Source of the DNA: Luzula sylvatica | Lineage: Eukaryota; Streptophyta; Magnoliopsida; Poales; Juncaceae | DNA length: 64,000 nt | Assembly: GCA_946800325.1 (NCBI GenBank) | Contig: OX326960.1 | Coordinates: 20,850,393-20,914,392 of the forward strand | Direction: 5' to 3' | Part shown: positions 24,853 through 35,995 of the stretch, piece by piece | Layout: every line of letters begins with the position of its first letter | Position numbering within the stretch: the first letter of the stretch is position 1 | The notes under the pieces: model-generated | Database searches by the model: none | What the model was told of the DNA's origin: nothing | The model's input: the letters and a program-made list of their open reading frames with translations, nothing else | Translations under genes and position numbers: made by a program

Positions 24853-27837
24853 TTATAAACCAAGTTGCTTAAGAGAATCAGGAGCTACGAGATAAATACG
24901 CCTCCTCGTCTTGTTGTACCTAAATACCACCACTCCTTTATACGCCGTTCTCGGTACTCCATCCTGTCCAAAAATATCAAAATTTCAACAAATAAATTAA
25001 AATTTACAAAAACACCCCTGCATTAAGTAGTGGAGAAATGAGAAAATGATAGATTTGACCTTCCATTCTTCGAAAATTCCAAATTGGCGAGCAATTCGTT
25101 CAAAGTCTCTCTGGTCGTCATACTGGATTCTTACATCCACGTCCAAATTGTGTGCTTTGAGAACCGTGCTGGATCCTTGCAGAGGTTTCGCTTCCGAAAC
25201 TTCCTTCGCGAATTTCTTCTTGAATTTCTCCTGTCAAATCATTTATACAGCACGATATTTTACAGGGGCATATATGAAATTATCCTTATTTTGAATAATA
25301 GTAGATAATTAATTTGTTTACCTCCGTAAGGTAGCTCAAATCTGCTGATTTCCAATCAACCTTAAAAAAATACAAAACTAAAAAAGTAATTACAAAAAAA
25401 AATGTAAAATAAATTTAATTTTGATATAAAATCGTAAAATTAAAATATGATAATTACATGAACATCATTTAATTTAATCGGCGCTAAGTATTGCTGGAAG
25501 AATTGCCCCATGCTTGAACCCTAATTACCAAAATTACAAAAATCATAAACACAAATAAGAAAATATATTAATAAATAAGTAAATGAATGATCAAACTTGC
25601 ATGTTCGCCAAAATTAAATGTTCTGCAAACTTCAGGATGAATAAATTGCCTGTCTTTATGCACCTCCTTTAATCTCACCCAATCATCCCAATAAGTAAAC
25701 TTCCATTAAGGAACATAATAATTTCATAATATTTTGAGTTTTTAGAAGGGTAAATATGATATTTTGGCTTTTTGAAAGAAGTATAATAAAAGGATATGCT
25801 TTAGGCCATTTAGGAGAGAGCTCTTCCCATGTTGACTTGGTCAACATCCATCCGAGTCCAGGAAAAAAATCAGACCTGTATAAAGTCTCTGCACGAAATA
25901 AATGCAATTTATTCGAAGGGTATTTATGATATTTCAAACATTCGTAAGGACGTGCATGTAAACTTACCAGGGTCGTATACGAACTGTTTTTGTCCATTAT
26001 CGTTCCAAGATGATACAGCCATAATTGTCCTTTAAAATAAAATTAGAATAAATTTCAAATTTAAATAAAGTGTTCTAAATTGGATTTTTCCGGAATGTAC
26101 TTGTCAGTGTCTAGTATAGCAGAAGTTGCCTCGAAATATTCGAAAAAGTCCGGTGAAATTTCCATATCATCTGTTTATGAAATAAAATGATATATGTTAT
26201 AATTTATTTATAATGAAAACTACGAGAAAAATTGAGACCTTCTAATATGATTACTCGAGTGAAGTTGTGTTCGATAAATAATTTATCTAATGCCCATTTG
26301 TAATGCCCTGAAAAGATAAATAATCATAGGCTTGAATAATATTTTGAAAACTAGAGGGTTATACTTGCATAAAAAGAGAGAATTATCATTACTGGCAATT
26401 TTGTAATATGCTATAAGTTCGCCAGGTCGTTCTGTTTGTACTGGTTCAAGATCAATATGCTGCAAAAATAAAATAAAAGATTAAATTTAAAGTAATTAAC
26501 ATAAAAAATAAGATAGGTGGTTCAAAAGGAAATTAAATTTTTTTAGGGGGTAAACCTGCATATAAGTTAAATCGGTATAACTCATGGCTTTATTTCTCAC
26601 GTCTGAATTTGTACCGTCCTATAAATATGAATAAAGCATAGTAAACATTATTTTCGAATAAATATATTAGCATAGAAATTTCATCAAACGATTGTAAATG
26701 TACCTGAGATACGAAAAGGGGAAACTTTGAAGCTATGGAAGTTTGGTACCTGAAATTAAAAAAAATGAGGGACTTTTTTGCAAATTTTCCTGAAAAAAAA
26801 ATTTATTTCAATATAGTGGAGAACACTAAATAATAATACTTCAATATAGATTCAATTGTCCTTTCTAAATAATCTGGTCGATTGCAAGCCATCACCACTA
26901 CAGCTGCAACAGAGTCCTAATTGCAAGAAAAAACACAAAATAACAAATTACATTTTTGCCCTCATTTAAGTGAGTTCCCATTTCAGAAAAATAATTCAAA
27001 AAAAATACGAACCTCGCCTTTGTTATTTTGAATCAGTCTCATCTTCTCTGCGAGAAAGAAAAATTAGTATGATAGTTAGGGTCATTTAAGAACTAAAACA
27101 AATAAATAAATAAAACGATATCTAAAAAGGATAGAAAAGGAACACACTTTCAAGATCTGAAATTAGAATCTTTAGTTGAGCACGCTCTTCATCTTGTCTT
27201 TGCCTTAATTCTATCATATAATTCAACAATTAAGTAATTTCTAAATAAAATTATATTGACAAAATCAGTACATACCTTCCAAAGATACAATTCGCTCTTG
27301 TTGACTGCTTATTTGTTCAATCAATGACTTCGATTGATCCGTGCATTGACTATCAGACCTTTCCTAATTAGTCAAAAATATTTTCATGTATTATTCAAAA
27401 AAAGGGAATTAATGGAGCAGAAAATTTCAAAAAAGTAGTACTAACTGCAGCAGCTAGACGATCTGCATAGTGTGATTGCGTGGCAAAAAGACGCACCTAA
27501 AATTCAAAAAAAAAATCGAAGAACAAAACTAAGTGAAGTAAGCATCAGATCAAGCAAAATTGAAAACTAGTATGATCCTCAGTTAATCGCGACAAAAGTA
27601 AATTTGCTACTCTAAGTAGAATCGCATCAATTGACACTAAAATGCGAGGTTTAGCCATGAATCAATCAGCTTAAAAACGAAACGAACTGACATGATCTAC
27701 TCGTACACAATTACGGTGAACCGGAATTGCAGAGAAACGAATAGAGAAATAGAGAGAGAAAGCGACACCTGGATATAGATAAAGGCAGCGGCGGCTAGGA
27801 GGAGGAGGAACCGTAGATCGCAGACACTTCTCGCCAT
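24853..27837 (-). CDS. CGL1: Alpha-1,3-mannosyl-glycoprotein 2-beta-N-acetylglucosaminyltransferase (GnT-I)
   Basis: Golgi type II enzyme that adds the first GlcNAc to Man5GlcNAc2 N-glycans, the gateway to complex plant N-glycans (GT13 family). Eighteen exons were spliced by hand: 27769-27837, 27446-27496, 27276-27363, 27148-27210, 27013-27047, 26840-26916, 26704-26749, 26556-26618, 26393-26459, 26239-26307, 26101-26170, 25968-26029, 25798-25888, 25601-25694, 25458-25520, 25322-25360, 25060-25230, 24853-24963. They total 1,329 nt, 442 aa, one frame, close to the roughly 444 aa usual in plants. Visible are a short cytosolic tail (MARSVCD), a membrane anchor (about 8-24), a coiled stem (41-105), the catalytic domain with the metal-binding EDD (about 209-211, split by an intron), and conserved blocks [31 protein letters not shown] and [15 protein letters not shown]. 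No defect was seen. Intron 13 is AT-AC and intron 14 is GC-AG. Family identity is by motif recognition and is very secure. Confidence 0.95.
25521..25600 (-). other. GC-AG intron (intron 14 of GnT-I)
   Basis: The exon ends GAACAT, the intron starts GCAAGTTTG and ends AATTAG before GGTTCAAGC. This joint yields the family sequence GEH-GSS in frame. Using the GT inside GCAAGT instead would add AA and break the frame. GCAAGT is the usual GC-donor consensus. Confidence 0.85.
25695..25797 (-). other. U12-type AT-AC intron (intron 13 of GnT-I)
   Basis: The intron begins ATATCCTTT immediately after AAAGC and ends TTTAC before TTATTGG. A TTCCTTAAT branch motif (25,705-25,713) lies about 10 nt from the acceptor. 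All three match minor-spliceosome consensus. Splicing it gives the conserved KAYWDDW sequence in frame, and no GT-AG alternative does so. Confidence 0.93.
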
Positions 27838-28399
27838 TTTCCCTCTTCACCGATCCTCTACTGCTTGTTCATTTATTCTTCTGTCTGTAATTTTGGCGGG
27901 GTTGGATCTGTCGAAGAGATAATTCTGACGAGCGAGAGCGGGCGAGAGAGAGACTATAACGAACTGTAATAAGAGTTTACTTGGCCATTGACCCTTCCTT
28001 ACTAATTTTGATTATGTGATTTTATGAGGCAAAACATTATAACACCCTATACATAATAATAATCACACACACATTCATTTCATTCTAAGTTATAAATAAA
28101 CTACAAAATAAAATTTAAATTCATTTGAATTGTCCATTAAAAGAATAATAATATGTATAACTGCATTATACAAAATATCTAGAATTTCTCGCCAGACATA
28201 TGAACAAATATAGTCCTCTCGTACGAAAAGACATGCAAAAAGATAAAAAATACATAATGAATGTTCACCCACACACCCACACACCCACACACAACACTCA
28301 AACAACCCTAGTTACAAAAACCAAAAAAGAATATCACCTCATAAAAAACACAAACACAATCTCATAAAAAAAACGAAACTCATTCGACCCATAAAAATA
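27838..28399. other. Intergenic region: GnT-I promoter/5' leader and 3' flank of EH/Pan1 gene
   Basis: The 562-bp gap between two co-oriented minus-strand genes. The part next to 27,838 is pyrimidine-rich on the gene strand (ctctctctcgcc), as in plant 5' leaders. An ACACCC-type microsatellite lies at about 28,265-28,296. No defined TATA box could be assigned. Confidence 0.5.
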
Positions 28400-30586
28400 T
28401 CAAAAGTTGCTCCAATTATCGGTGCCGTGTCTGGGACTATGGATCTCGTTAAACTTGACTGGACCGGGTCCATACGGATCGTTCTCGTCAAATGATAACC
28501 CCTTATCATCGGTACTCCTCATCGAATCGAATCTCCCGAATTTATTCTCAAACTGATCTCCAGTACTTCTCATAGAATCGAATCTCCCGAATTTATTCTC
28601 AAACTGATCGCCAGTGCTATTCATCGAATCAAATCGAGAAAATCTCGAGTCGCCGAGCGCGTCCCCAGCGTTGCTATTCATCGAGTCGAATCGCGAGAAT
28701 GTTTTCTCGGCAGCTCCGAATTGATCGCTCGTGCTGTTATTCGAATCGAATTGGGAAAAACTATCTCCGAATCCTTGATCGTTTGTGCTTCTGAACGAAT
28801 CGAACCTTGAAAATGTATCTTTTTGCGATCCAAAGTAATTATTATTGTTATTGTTATCGTTGAAGGAATCGAAATTATTTGAAAAATTATCGAAGGAATT
28901 ATCATCTCCAGCTTCGCTGTACCGAGGAGAGAACGAATCGAAAAAGGCTTTTTGGGGCTCTTGGTTGGTACCGTAAATGGACATTGGGGTGCTCGGTACC
29001 GACGAGTCGAAAAAGGAGCTTTTCGGCTCGTTGTAATTGGTACCGAAAGCGGACATTGGAGTGCTCGGTACCGAATCGAAGAAGCTGCCTTTTTGGGGTT
29101 CGTAATTGGTACCGAAATTCGACATTGGAGTGCTCGGTACCGAGTCGAAAAAGGGTTTTTGCGGCTCGTTATAGTTTCCAACTGCGGACATTGGCGTGCT
29201 CGGTACCGAATCGAAAAAGGGTTTGTTGACGGTATTTGGAGAGCCGGTTTTGATAGGGCCGAGCTTCTCCCCGCCGAAGAAGAAATTGCTGTTGTCCTTT
29301 TCCTGGAAAATGAAATACCGCTTTGTCAGGAAACAGATCTTTTACCAAATAATTACCAAAAATTTAAATAAACCTCGAAATATCACGTATACCCATACAA
29401 AATATGGAATATCATGAATACCCCTACAAAACGTAAGAAATATTTCCAAACCCTATCCCTCCTGGTTTGCTTTTTGAAACAAATACAGACGATATTTGTT
29501 ATGTTTTGTGCAAATATACATGAAACTTCTAAGTTTTGTAGGGGTATACATGATATTTTTGGATTTTGAGGGGTGAACATATGAAATTTTGTAGGGGTAT
29601 ACCTTGGAGTTGAAATTCCATGCAGAGTCAGCATCGTCAGAATGATCAAAAGACGGGCCCCACGAGGGTTCATCTGTAAACTTATTGTCTCCCGAAATAG
29701 ACGACTCGCCACCATCATGATCACTGCATATTTAAAAAATATATATAACCATGACCAAAATTTGCCGGGCATAATTGTAATTTTTCTTCTCATACCTGAC
29801 ATTTCCACTTGCACGTGGCGAAACGTCATTAAACAAGCTCGATTTCGATTCGTTCTTGTTATCAAAAACATCGTTATTATTCGCTTTCTTTGGAGACTTC
29901 TTAGATGGACTACTAGAAGGAACACTTCTGGGAGACTCTGTTTTTTTCTCGGCATTATCAGGAGTGTCTTTCGAAATTACCGAATCGCCCTCGGTTGACT
30001 GGTCCACCACAGGGGGATTCTTCTCAGTTTTTTCGTCCTTTTCTTGGGTCGAAGAATCTGGCGACTCCTCTTTCTTGGCGGTTGCGTCGGAAGATTCTTT
30101 GTTTTCGGTTTTGATTTCTGGTTTTGAGGCATCTTTTTTAGGCTTTTCAATTTCAATTGTTAGCTCCTTTATTATTTCAAAACCTGAAAAAATCATTGAA
30201 TATTTTATTTATTTATATATGTATATGTCTTCTATGTAGGAATTAATTAATTATGGATAAAAATGTACCGTCATCGCCAAATTTGTCCCATTCTTCGTCC
30301 CATTCTTCAGCGGTTTGCAATATGCCAGGTTGCCAACCTAATAACAGTAATAATATATTAGAAATATATTATCATAACAATAATATATTAATAAAGTAAA
30401 AATTAATAAAAAAAAATGAAAGATAGAATTAATTACCAAAGGGGAGCTCTCTAACAGTGGTGGGTTTAGCCCTTAGTCCATAATTTTTGCATTGATCATT
30501 TAATTGCTTCGAAAGCTCTTCAAGCTCAGTCTGTATCTTATTTGCTCGTTCCTAATTTTATCATACCACATAAAGATTTGATTATT

Positions 30587-30637
<51 letters not shown>

Positions 30638-33505
30638 GGCATACCTGAGCAGCATCGTCATTCTGATCACCTTTTTTAAATTTGAGTATAGTGTCATAAA
30701 TCTCCATTTTCTTCTCCTGAAATTTGCATACAAAATTTGTACAATAAGTTATCAACGTAATAACAATACAAAACGGTATATTTCATATAAAAACGGTATA
30801 ATGAGAAACCTGGATATCTCGAAAAGTAGCTTCCTCCAAAGTTAATCTCGACGCAACATCACCAAGTTGCTTGCATTTATCTTCATATATCTTCGAAAAT
30901 CCAACAACCTGTAACAATCATTCACAAATACAACGATTATTTGCAATTTAAAATAAATAACCAACAAAATAAAATAAAAATATGATTTTCTTGTACCTCG
31001 CGTTTATCTGCTGAAACACGCTCTGAGATTTCATTCAACCTGTTATCACACCTACTCTTGTATAGAATCTATAAACAAATAAAAATAATAAATTAACAAA
31101 AATATAGGATTTAGGAATATAACAATAAATTACTTACGAGCTCTTGCATTTTGGTACGGTAAAATTCAATCTTCTCTTTCGATTCCATGATTTCCTTCTC
31201 CAACTCTTGAACCTTTCATTCCAAATTACAAACCACACACAACAATAAATTACACTTTTACACATAATACTAATAACACAAAAAATTAAGAGAGAGAGAG
31301 AGAGAGAGGAGATAAAAATGCCTTTTTGTCAGCATCAGAAGCCTCCTGAAACTTGGAGGTCAAGGAACCAATCTCCTCCTTGCTGAGCTGGTCCAACAAG
31401 TGTTTCTCCAAAACCGGAACCTTCGATTTCGGAGGCTCTTGTGGCCTCGGTCCATCAATCTCTCGTGGACCCCGCTGCTGAGGTGGCATCATCATGCCAC
31501 TTCTCCCTTGCTGTCCATACCCTATTAAAACAATATCAACAAATTACTCAAATTACTCAGTACTCTCAAAAAAGATTTTTCATATTGAGTGGTACGTACC
31601 AGAAACAGGCTGTGGGGTCGGTACAGCATTAGAAGCGGAGAATTGACCAGTAGAAGGGAAGGAAATTCCTTCAGACCAAATTCCTGGAGGAAGCTGATCT
31701 GGCAAGGGGCGGTGTTCTCTATGCCTCTCCATTAAATACACAGCCGTGCAGAATTCTCTGAAGGACAACATACCGTCCTTATCCTGGTCCGACAGTTCCC
31801 ATACCTTCTTCAACACCTCTGTTCAAAAATGTTATGATTTTAGAGAAGTGAATGAAGAAAGGAAAAGGAAGAGGAGTACTAACCTCTGTGGAGTTTCCAG
31901 CTAAGGAATAAATTACGAGCTTCTTCTCCAGTGATTTTACCGTCTCTGTCTCTATCCACCTTGATGAAAACCACAGTGTATTTCTGTATATCTGACTGTG
32001 TTATCTTCGGCCAAGGACTCTGTACCGCTTGTACCGGTACGGTAGAGACTTGAGGAGCCGTTACTTGCTTTGGTGGTAATTGGTTTTGCGTCAGCTTGTT
32101 TTGCATGAACTGGTTTTGTTGTGGTGAATGGTTTTGTTGAGGTAACTGGACGGGTCCAGTAGAAGGGGCAACAGAAGGGGAAGGAGTAGATTTAGTTATG
32201 GGTGCAAAAGATGCGAATGGATCGACAGGTGCAGTTTGAGGTGAACTGGAGGTGAAACCATTACCCGTTAACCCGTTAGCTGGCTCGCCAGCTGTCAGTC
32301 CAGATAGACTTCGATTAGTAGCCTGTGGAGTGGGACCCGCTTGTTGTACAGGTTGCTGTACCGGTGGTGTACCACCAGCTGGCGGTAAGTTCCTCTTGCC
32401 AGAAAACCAGTCAGTTGATAAATTAGGCGTGTTTCCAACTTGATGGTTCTGAACCGGTACTGGTACAGGTGGTCTCTGACTTAATGGACTCGGACCTGGA
32501 CCCATTGGCCTTGGTACGGGCTGTTGAACTGGACCCGGACCCATTGGCCTTGGTACGGGCTGCTGAACTGGACCCGGACCCATTGGCCTTGGTACGGGCT
32601 GCTGAACTGGGCCCGGACCCATTGGCCTTGGTACAGGCTGCTGAACTTGAGCCGGACCCATTGGCCTTGGCACAGGCTGTTGAACGGGTCTAAATCCTGC
32701 ATTTTGATGAGCTGGCATTTGCATTCCGCTCAATGGCGTGGGTACGGTCTGTTGAACTTGATTAGACGGTACTGGCGATGTTGCTGGTACGGGCATGTTG
32801 ATTTTGGGGGCGGGGATTTTAGAAGCGGCTGGACCAAACAAGGCCGATTTGACTATATCAGGAGTCAATTGGCGACCTGCTTGAGCCACTGTGACGAGTC
32901 TCAAGTAATTGTAGAATTCTGGTCGTCCGAGAAATCCTGTTCTGTTTTGATCCGCATAAGTCCATATCTGTGATAACAGTAATTCGAAATTGATTAATAA
33001 ATCCTATGAAAATGTTGTTGAAGGAAATTGTAGTAAGTAAAAGTCTTTCAAATTCAAAGATTATATGTTCGGGGATTAGTCAAATAAGATCCTAGAAGAG
33101 TTCGAATGTTGAACTGCAGTTTAGATCTTTCAATGATGAGGGCTTTACATAGTGGTAATTACTAGAAAATTCAATAATGAGGATGAACTTTGGGAAATTG
33201 AATGGCCGAGGTGATAAATACTGATAACTTTTTTGGATGAAGGCCATTGAATTTCCTAATTTCAATCCAAAAATTGTAATTTCACTGAAATAATCACTTA
33301 ACACAAAGCTACTGCAAAATCAGAAAAGATAATCTCATAAAAAAACAAATTCGAATCTGATCCGAACCTGAGCGAGAACAGGCTGAGGCAAATTAGATCC
33401 TTTGAAAAACGAGACAGCCTCCTGACCGCTGATCTTTCCGTCTTGATTCAGATCCGCGGCTCGGAAGTACGCATCGAACTGATCCGGAACTGGTGCAGCC
33501 GCCAT
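28400..33505 (-). CDS. EH domain-containing endocytosis protein, AtEH/Pan1 type (TPLATE complex subunit)
   Basis: Scaffold of the plant TPLATE complex at clathrin-mediated endocytosis sites. Thirteen exons: 33368-33505, 31884-32967, 31600-31818, 31322-31521, 31138-31212, 30997-31068, 30810-30908, 30645-30716, 30437-30551, 30269-30337, 29796-30183, 29603-29723, 28400-29302. They total 3,555 nt, 1184 aa, one frame. The first EH domain (about 9-100) has EF-hand loop DLNQDGKISGQE. A Pro/Gln-rich linker follows with five 13-residue repeats and a DPF motif. The second EH domain (about 363-455) has loops DRDRDGKITGEE and DQDKDGMLSFRE. A coiled coil (about 500-690) leads to an acidic DEEWDKFGDD segment, a Lys/Ser/Glu-rich region, and a C-terminal tail of FFDSVPSTPMS and SRFDSM repeats. 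The start is the first ATG that opens the EH domain. Intron 4 uses a GC donor. It resembles the longer Arabidopsis paralogue, but which one cannot be settled by eye. Confidence 0.93.
30593..30633. repeat. GA microsatellite in intron 8 of EH/Pan1 gene
   Basis: About 20 uninterrupted GA units. On the gene strand this is a CT tract inside the 93-bp intron between exons 8 and 9. The intron is short and the repeat takes up almost half of it. Confidence 0.95.
31213..31321 (-). other. Probable GC-AG intron 4 of EH/Pan1 gene with adjacent CT-repeat
   Basis: The exon ends GACAAAAAG and is followed by GCATTTTTATC. The next exon begins GTTCAAGAG after ATGAAAG. Joining these gives ADKK-VQELEK in frame, the sequence expected for the family. 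No GT lies at or near the joint. A CT microsatellite (about 31,290-31,309) starts only about 12 nt into the intron. Confidence 0.7.
32490..32690 (-). repeat. Coding minisatellite, 39 bp x 5
   Basis: cccattggcc recurs at 32,501, 32,540, 32,579, 32,618 and 32,657, an exact 39-bp period. On the coding strand each unit encodes VQQPVPRPMGPGP or a near variant, in the linker between the two EH domains. Units are almost identical, so copy number probably varies between alleles. Confidence 0.95.
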
Positions 33506-33760
33506 GAAGACTCCAATTGCAAACTGTAAAAAACTCTCAGATCCGAATATTGCCTCACGAAGATGATGTACGGCGTTGTTTGTTAGGGTTTAGGGAGTGA
33601 ATTGAGATGGGGATGAAGCAGAGCAGAGTAGAGCTTGTGAATCTGTGTTGTAAGGAGAAAGACATAGAAGGGGAAGGGATCTGAAGAGAGAAAGAGGGGT
33701 GGTGGTCGCGGTGGATTTTTTGCGAAATTATTGTTGTTTCGGACAATCTATTTCTTTTCT
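33506..33760 (-). promoter_or_regulatory. 5' leader and presumptive promoter of EH/Pan1 gene
   Basis: Upstream of the ATG at 33,505 the gene strand is pyrimidine-rich (ctttctctcttcag near 33,680), typical of plant leaders. No clear TATA box is seen. The limits are inferred. Confidence 0.4.
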
Positions 33761-35337
33761 TCTGCTTGATAATTTTACATTATGGCCCTTGGAATTGCTG
33801 TAATATTTAATACAGGCTTAACAGAAAGAAGAAGAAAAATATTAAAATGGAAGTTTTTGCCTTCTATCCACATATACATATTCTTATCTTAACCAGATAA
33901 CTCATAAGAAGAAAATTAAAGTTTAAAATTGGAATATATGGATATAGGGTTTTGAGTCTTTTTCATTTGTCAAAATTTATTTATATATTGATTTAAAAAG
34001 TTTATATATTTAAAAAGGGGTTGTTATTTGTGGTTGACCTCACAAAATCTATGTTGCGCGGATACTCCAAAAAACCGAATTTAGCCGTATCGTCGTATCC
34101 GTATCGTATCCTAAATCATATGTTAAACTGCCGTATCGTCGTATCCGATACGCGTCGCCGTATCGCCGTATCGGCGTCAACACAGCACAAAATATATAAG
34201 GAGAATTTTCAAAATAAAAAAAACTCCTTAATATTTTTTGGATATTTTAAAATAACTCGTAATTTTAAAAAAAAAACTCACAAATACGCTGATGTTTTGC
34301 ATCCCGTACAACATAACGGACCACCAAAATATTAATTTTATATTGCACGCACGACCATCTCAGTATTTGTGTGTGGTGTTATCATGATTGTACAAAAATA
34401 TACAATAAATATTTAAAATGTATAATGTGTATATATAAAAATTAAAAATGTATAATAAGTAGATATCAAAGTACAATGAGCATAAAAAAATTATAAAATT
34501 GGTACATTTAAGCGATAATTAATGGTGGTATGAACTCTTTCTTATTTATTATTTATAAGAAGGAAATTTAAGGGCCTCTAAAACTAATTAATTATTTGTT
34601 AGTATATATGTTGTATATTAACACATTTTTTTTTTATGCAATTGTTATTTTATAAAAAGAAAAAAATAAGAATAACATTAAACAAAGTAGCATTTTTATC
34701 TAATAGTAAAAACTTTTTTATATATTTCATATTGCTGAGTTTAATAAATAATGTTGTTTACAAAAAGGAATTTAACAGAGTTGATTAAACAAAATTAAAA
34801 TGAATTCAACTAAATTGCCGACTAAATACTGTTCACCGATATATATATATTTTTACTTGTTATATTCAAATATATATTTCTAAATCGTCATGAATGTTTA
34901 TTACGTATATTTGAATATAATAATTGTTATATGAGTAAAAAAAAAATCTCATATGTACATTATATATCTTTGTAAACGCATGAATGTTTATTATATATTT
35001 GAATTTGAATAATAATAGCACACCTCATTACCTTAAAATTAGTTTCAAGGACTTGAGGAGGATATTTAGCAGTTATAATTATTTCTATAATCTTCTATAT
35101 TTCAAAAATATTTACATTGAATTCAATATTAAATATTAAAATTGATATCCTAATTACATTCGTTATACATTTAATTCATAGTATAATAATATCAAAATTT
35201 TGATATTTAATAATTTTTCACCATTGGATTTGTATTGGATTTGTGAATTTAATGAGGTATACAAATTTTTATGATCATAAAAAACACACAAATCTCAATA
35301 CGAATCTTTGATATTTAATTAATTAATTTAGTCTCCC

Positions 35338-35338
<1 letters not shown>
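33761..35338. other. AT-rich intergenic DNA
   Basis: Very AT-rich, with no convincing open frame, gene fragment or RNA gene. It holds one truncated repeat of the gatacg family (34,049-34,190, listed separately) and runs of A or T. Confidence 0.6.
34049..34190 (+). mobile_element. Truncated copy of the 'gatacg' TIR element family
   Basis: Begins ctatgttgcgcggatact, the same terminus as the complete element at 49,120, then carries cgtatcgtcgtatccg repeats. No right end is present, so it is a fragment. Confidence 0.6.

Positions 35339-35370
<32 letters not shown>
35339..35370. repeat. TTA/TAT trinucleotide microsatellite
   Basis: About ten uninterrupted attatt units in intergenic DNA. Confidence 0.95.
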
Positions 35371-35642
35371 CATATATAACAATGTAAGTTTTCTTGCAAC
35401 GCAAATAATTGCAGCAAAAGACACAAAGAACCAGGGAAGCAGGTGAAACGGAGAAAGATGTCAAGCGCAATCGAACGATGCAAAAGCAAAGGGAAGCCAT
35501 AATGGACGGATAAGATTAACCCGTCGGTACCCTTTTATGTTGGTCCGACATTACGTCATTGCCAGTTCATCCATTTGATTAATTAATCCAACGAAGTAAA
35601 AGAGAAACACTGGGCATGTTTGATTTGAGGGATTGTGATATG

Positions 35643-35678
35643 CATGGATAGTGAAATACATGTATTTCACTATCCATG
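35643..35678. repeat. Perfect 36-bp palindrome
   Basis: The half-site catggatagtgaaataca is followed at once by its exact reverse complement, with no spacer. It sits in a 170-bp stretch (35,605-35,775) with repeated catg words that looks like a small transposon end, but no target-site duplication could be fixed. Confidence 0.85.
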
Positions 35679-35780
35679 TATTTGGTAATCCATGTGAGTT
35701 GTTTGATTTGTTGTATTTTGAAATCATGTATATGAAATTCTTTGTTTGATTCTTGGTGCAAAATACAGGATTTTAATATT

Positions 35781-35995
35781 TTAATATTTAATCCCTTATT
35801 ATATTATATTATTTTATTTTATATCATATTATATTATATTGTATTATATTATATCATATTATATTATATTATATTATATTATATATTATATTATATTATA
35901 TTATATGATTATGCGATATGATATTAATTTAATATGATATTATATGATATTATATGATATTCTATTCTATTATATTCTATTATATTATATTACGA
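35781..35995. repeat. Low-complexity TATAT tract
   Basis: Irregular repetition of atatt/atatc words over about 210 bp. A simple-sequence region. Confidence 0.9.

Noticed and set aside
28678..29371. Open frames overlapping the last EH/Pan1 exon on both strands
   Set aside because: Shadow frames of the FDS-type coding repeats; the minus-strand frame of 28,400-29,302 carries the family sequence.
30500..30733. Minus-strand frame with a Leu-Ser repeat
   Set aside because: It reads through the GA microsatellite in intron 8 and out of frame with EH exons 8 and 9.
32252..32973. Plus-strand frames with repeated THWPWYGLLNW and LDPDPLALVRAAE units
   Set aside because: Antisense readings of the 39-bp Pro/Gln repeat in EH/Pan1 exon 2.
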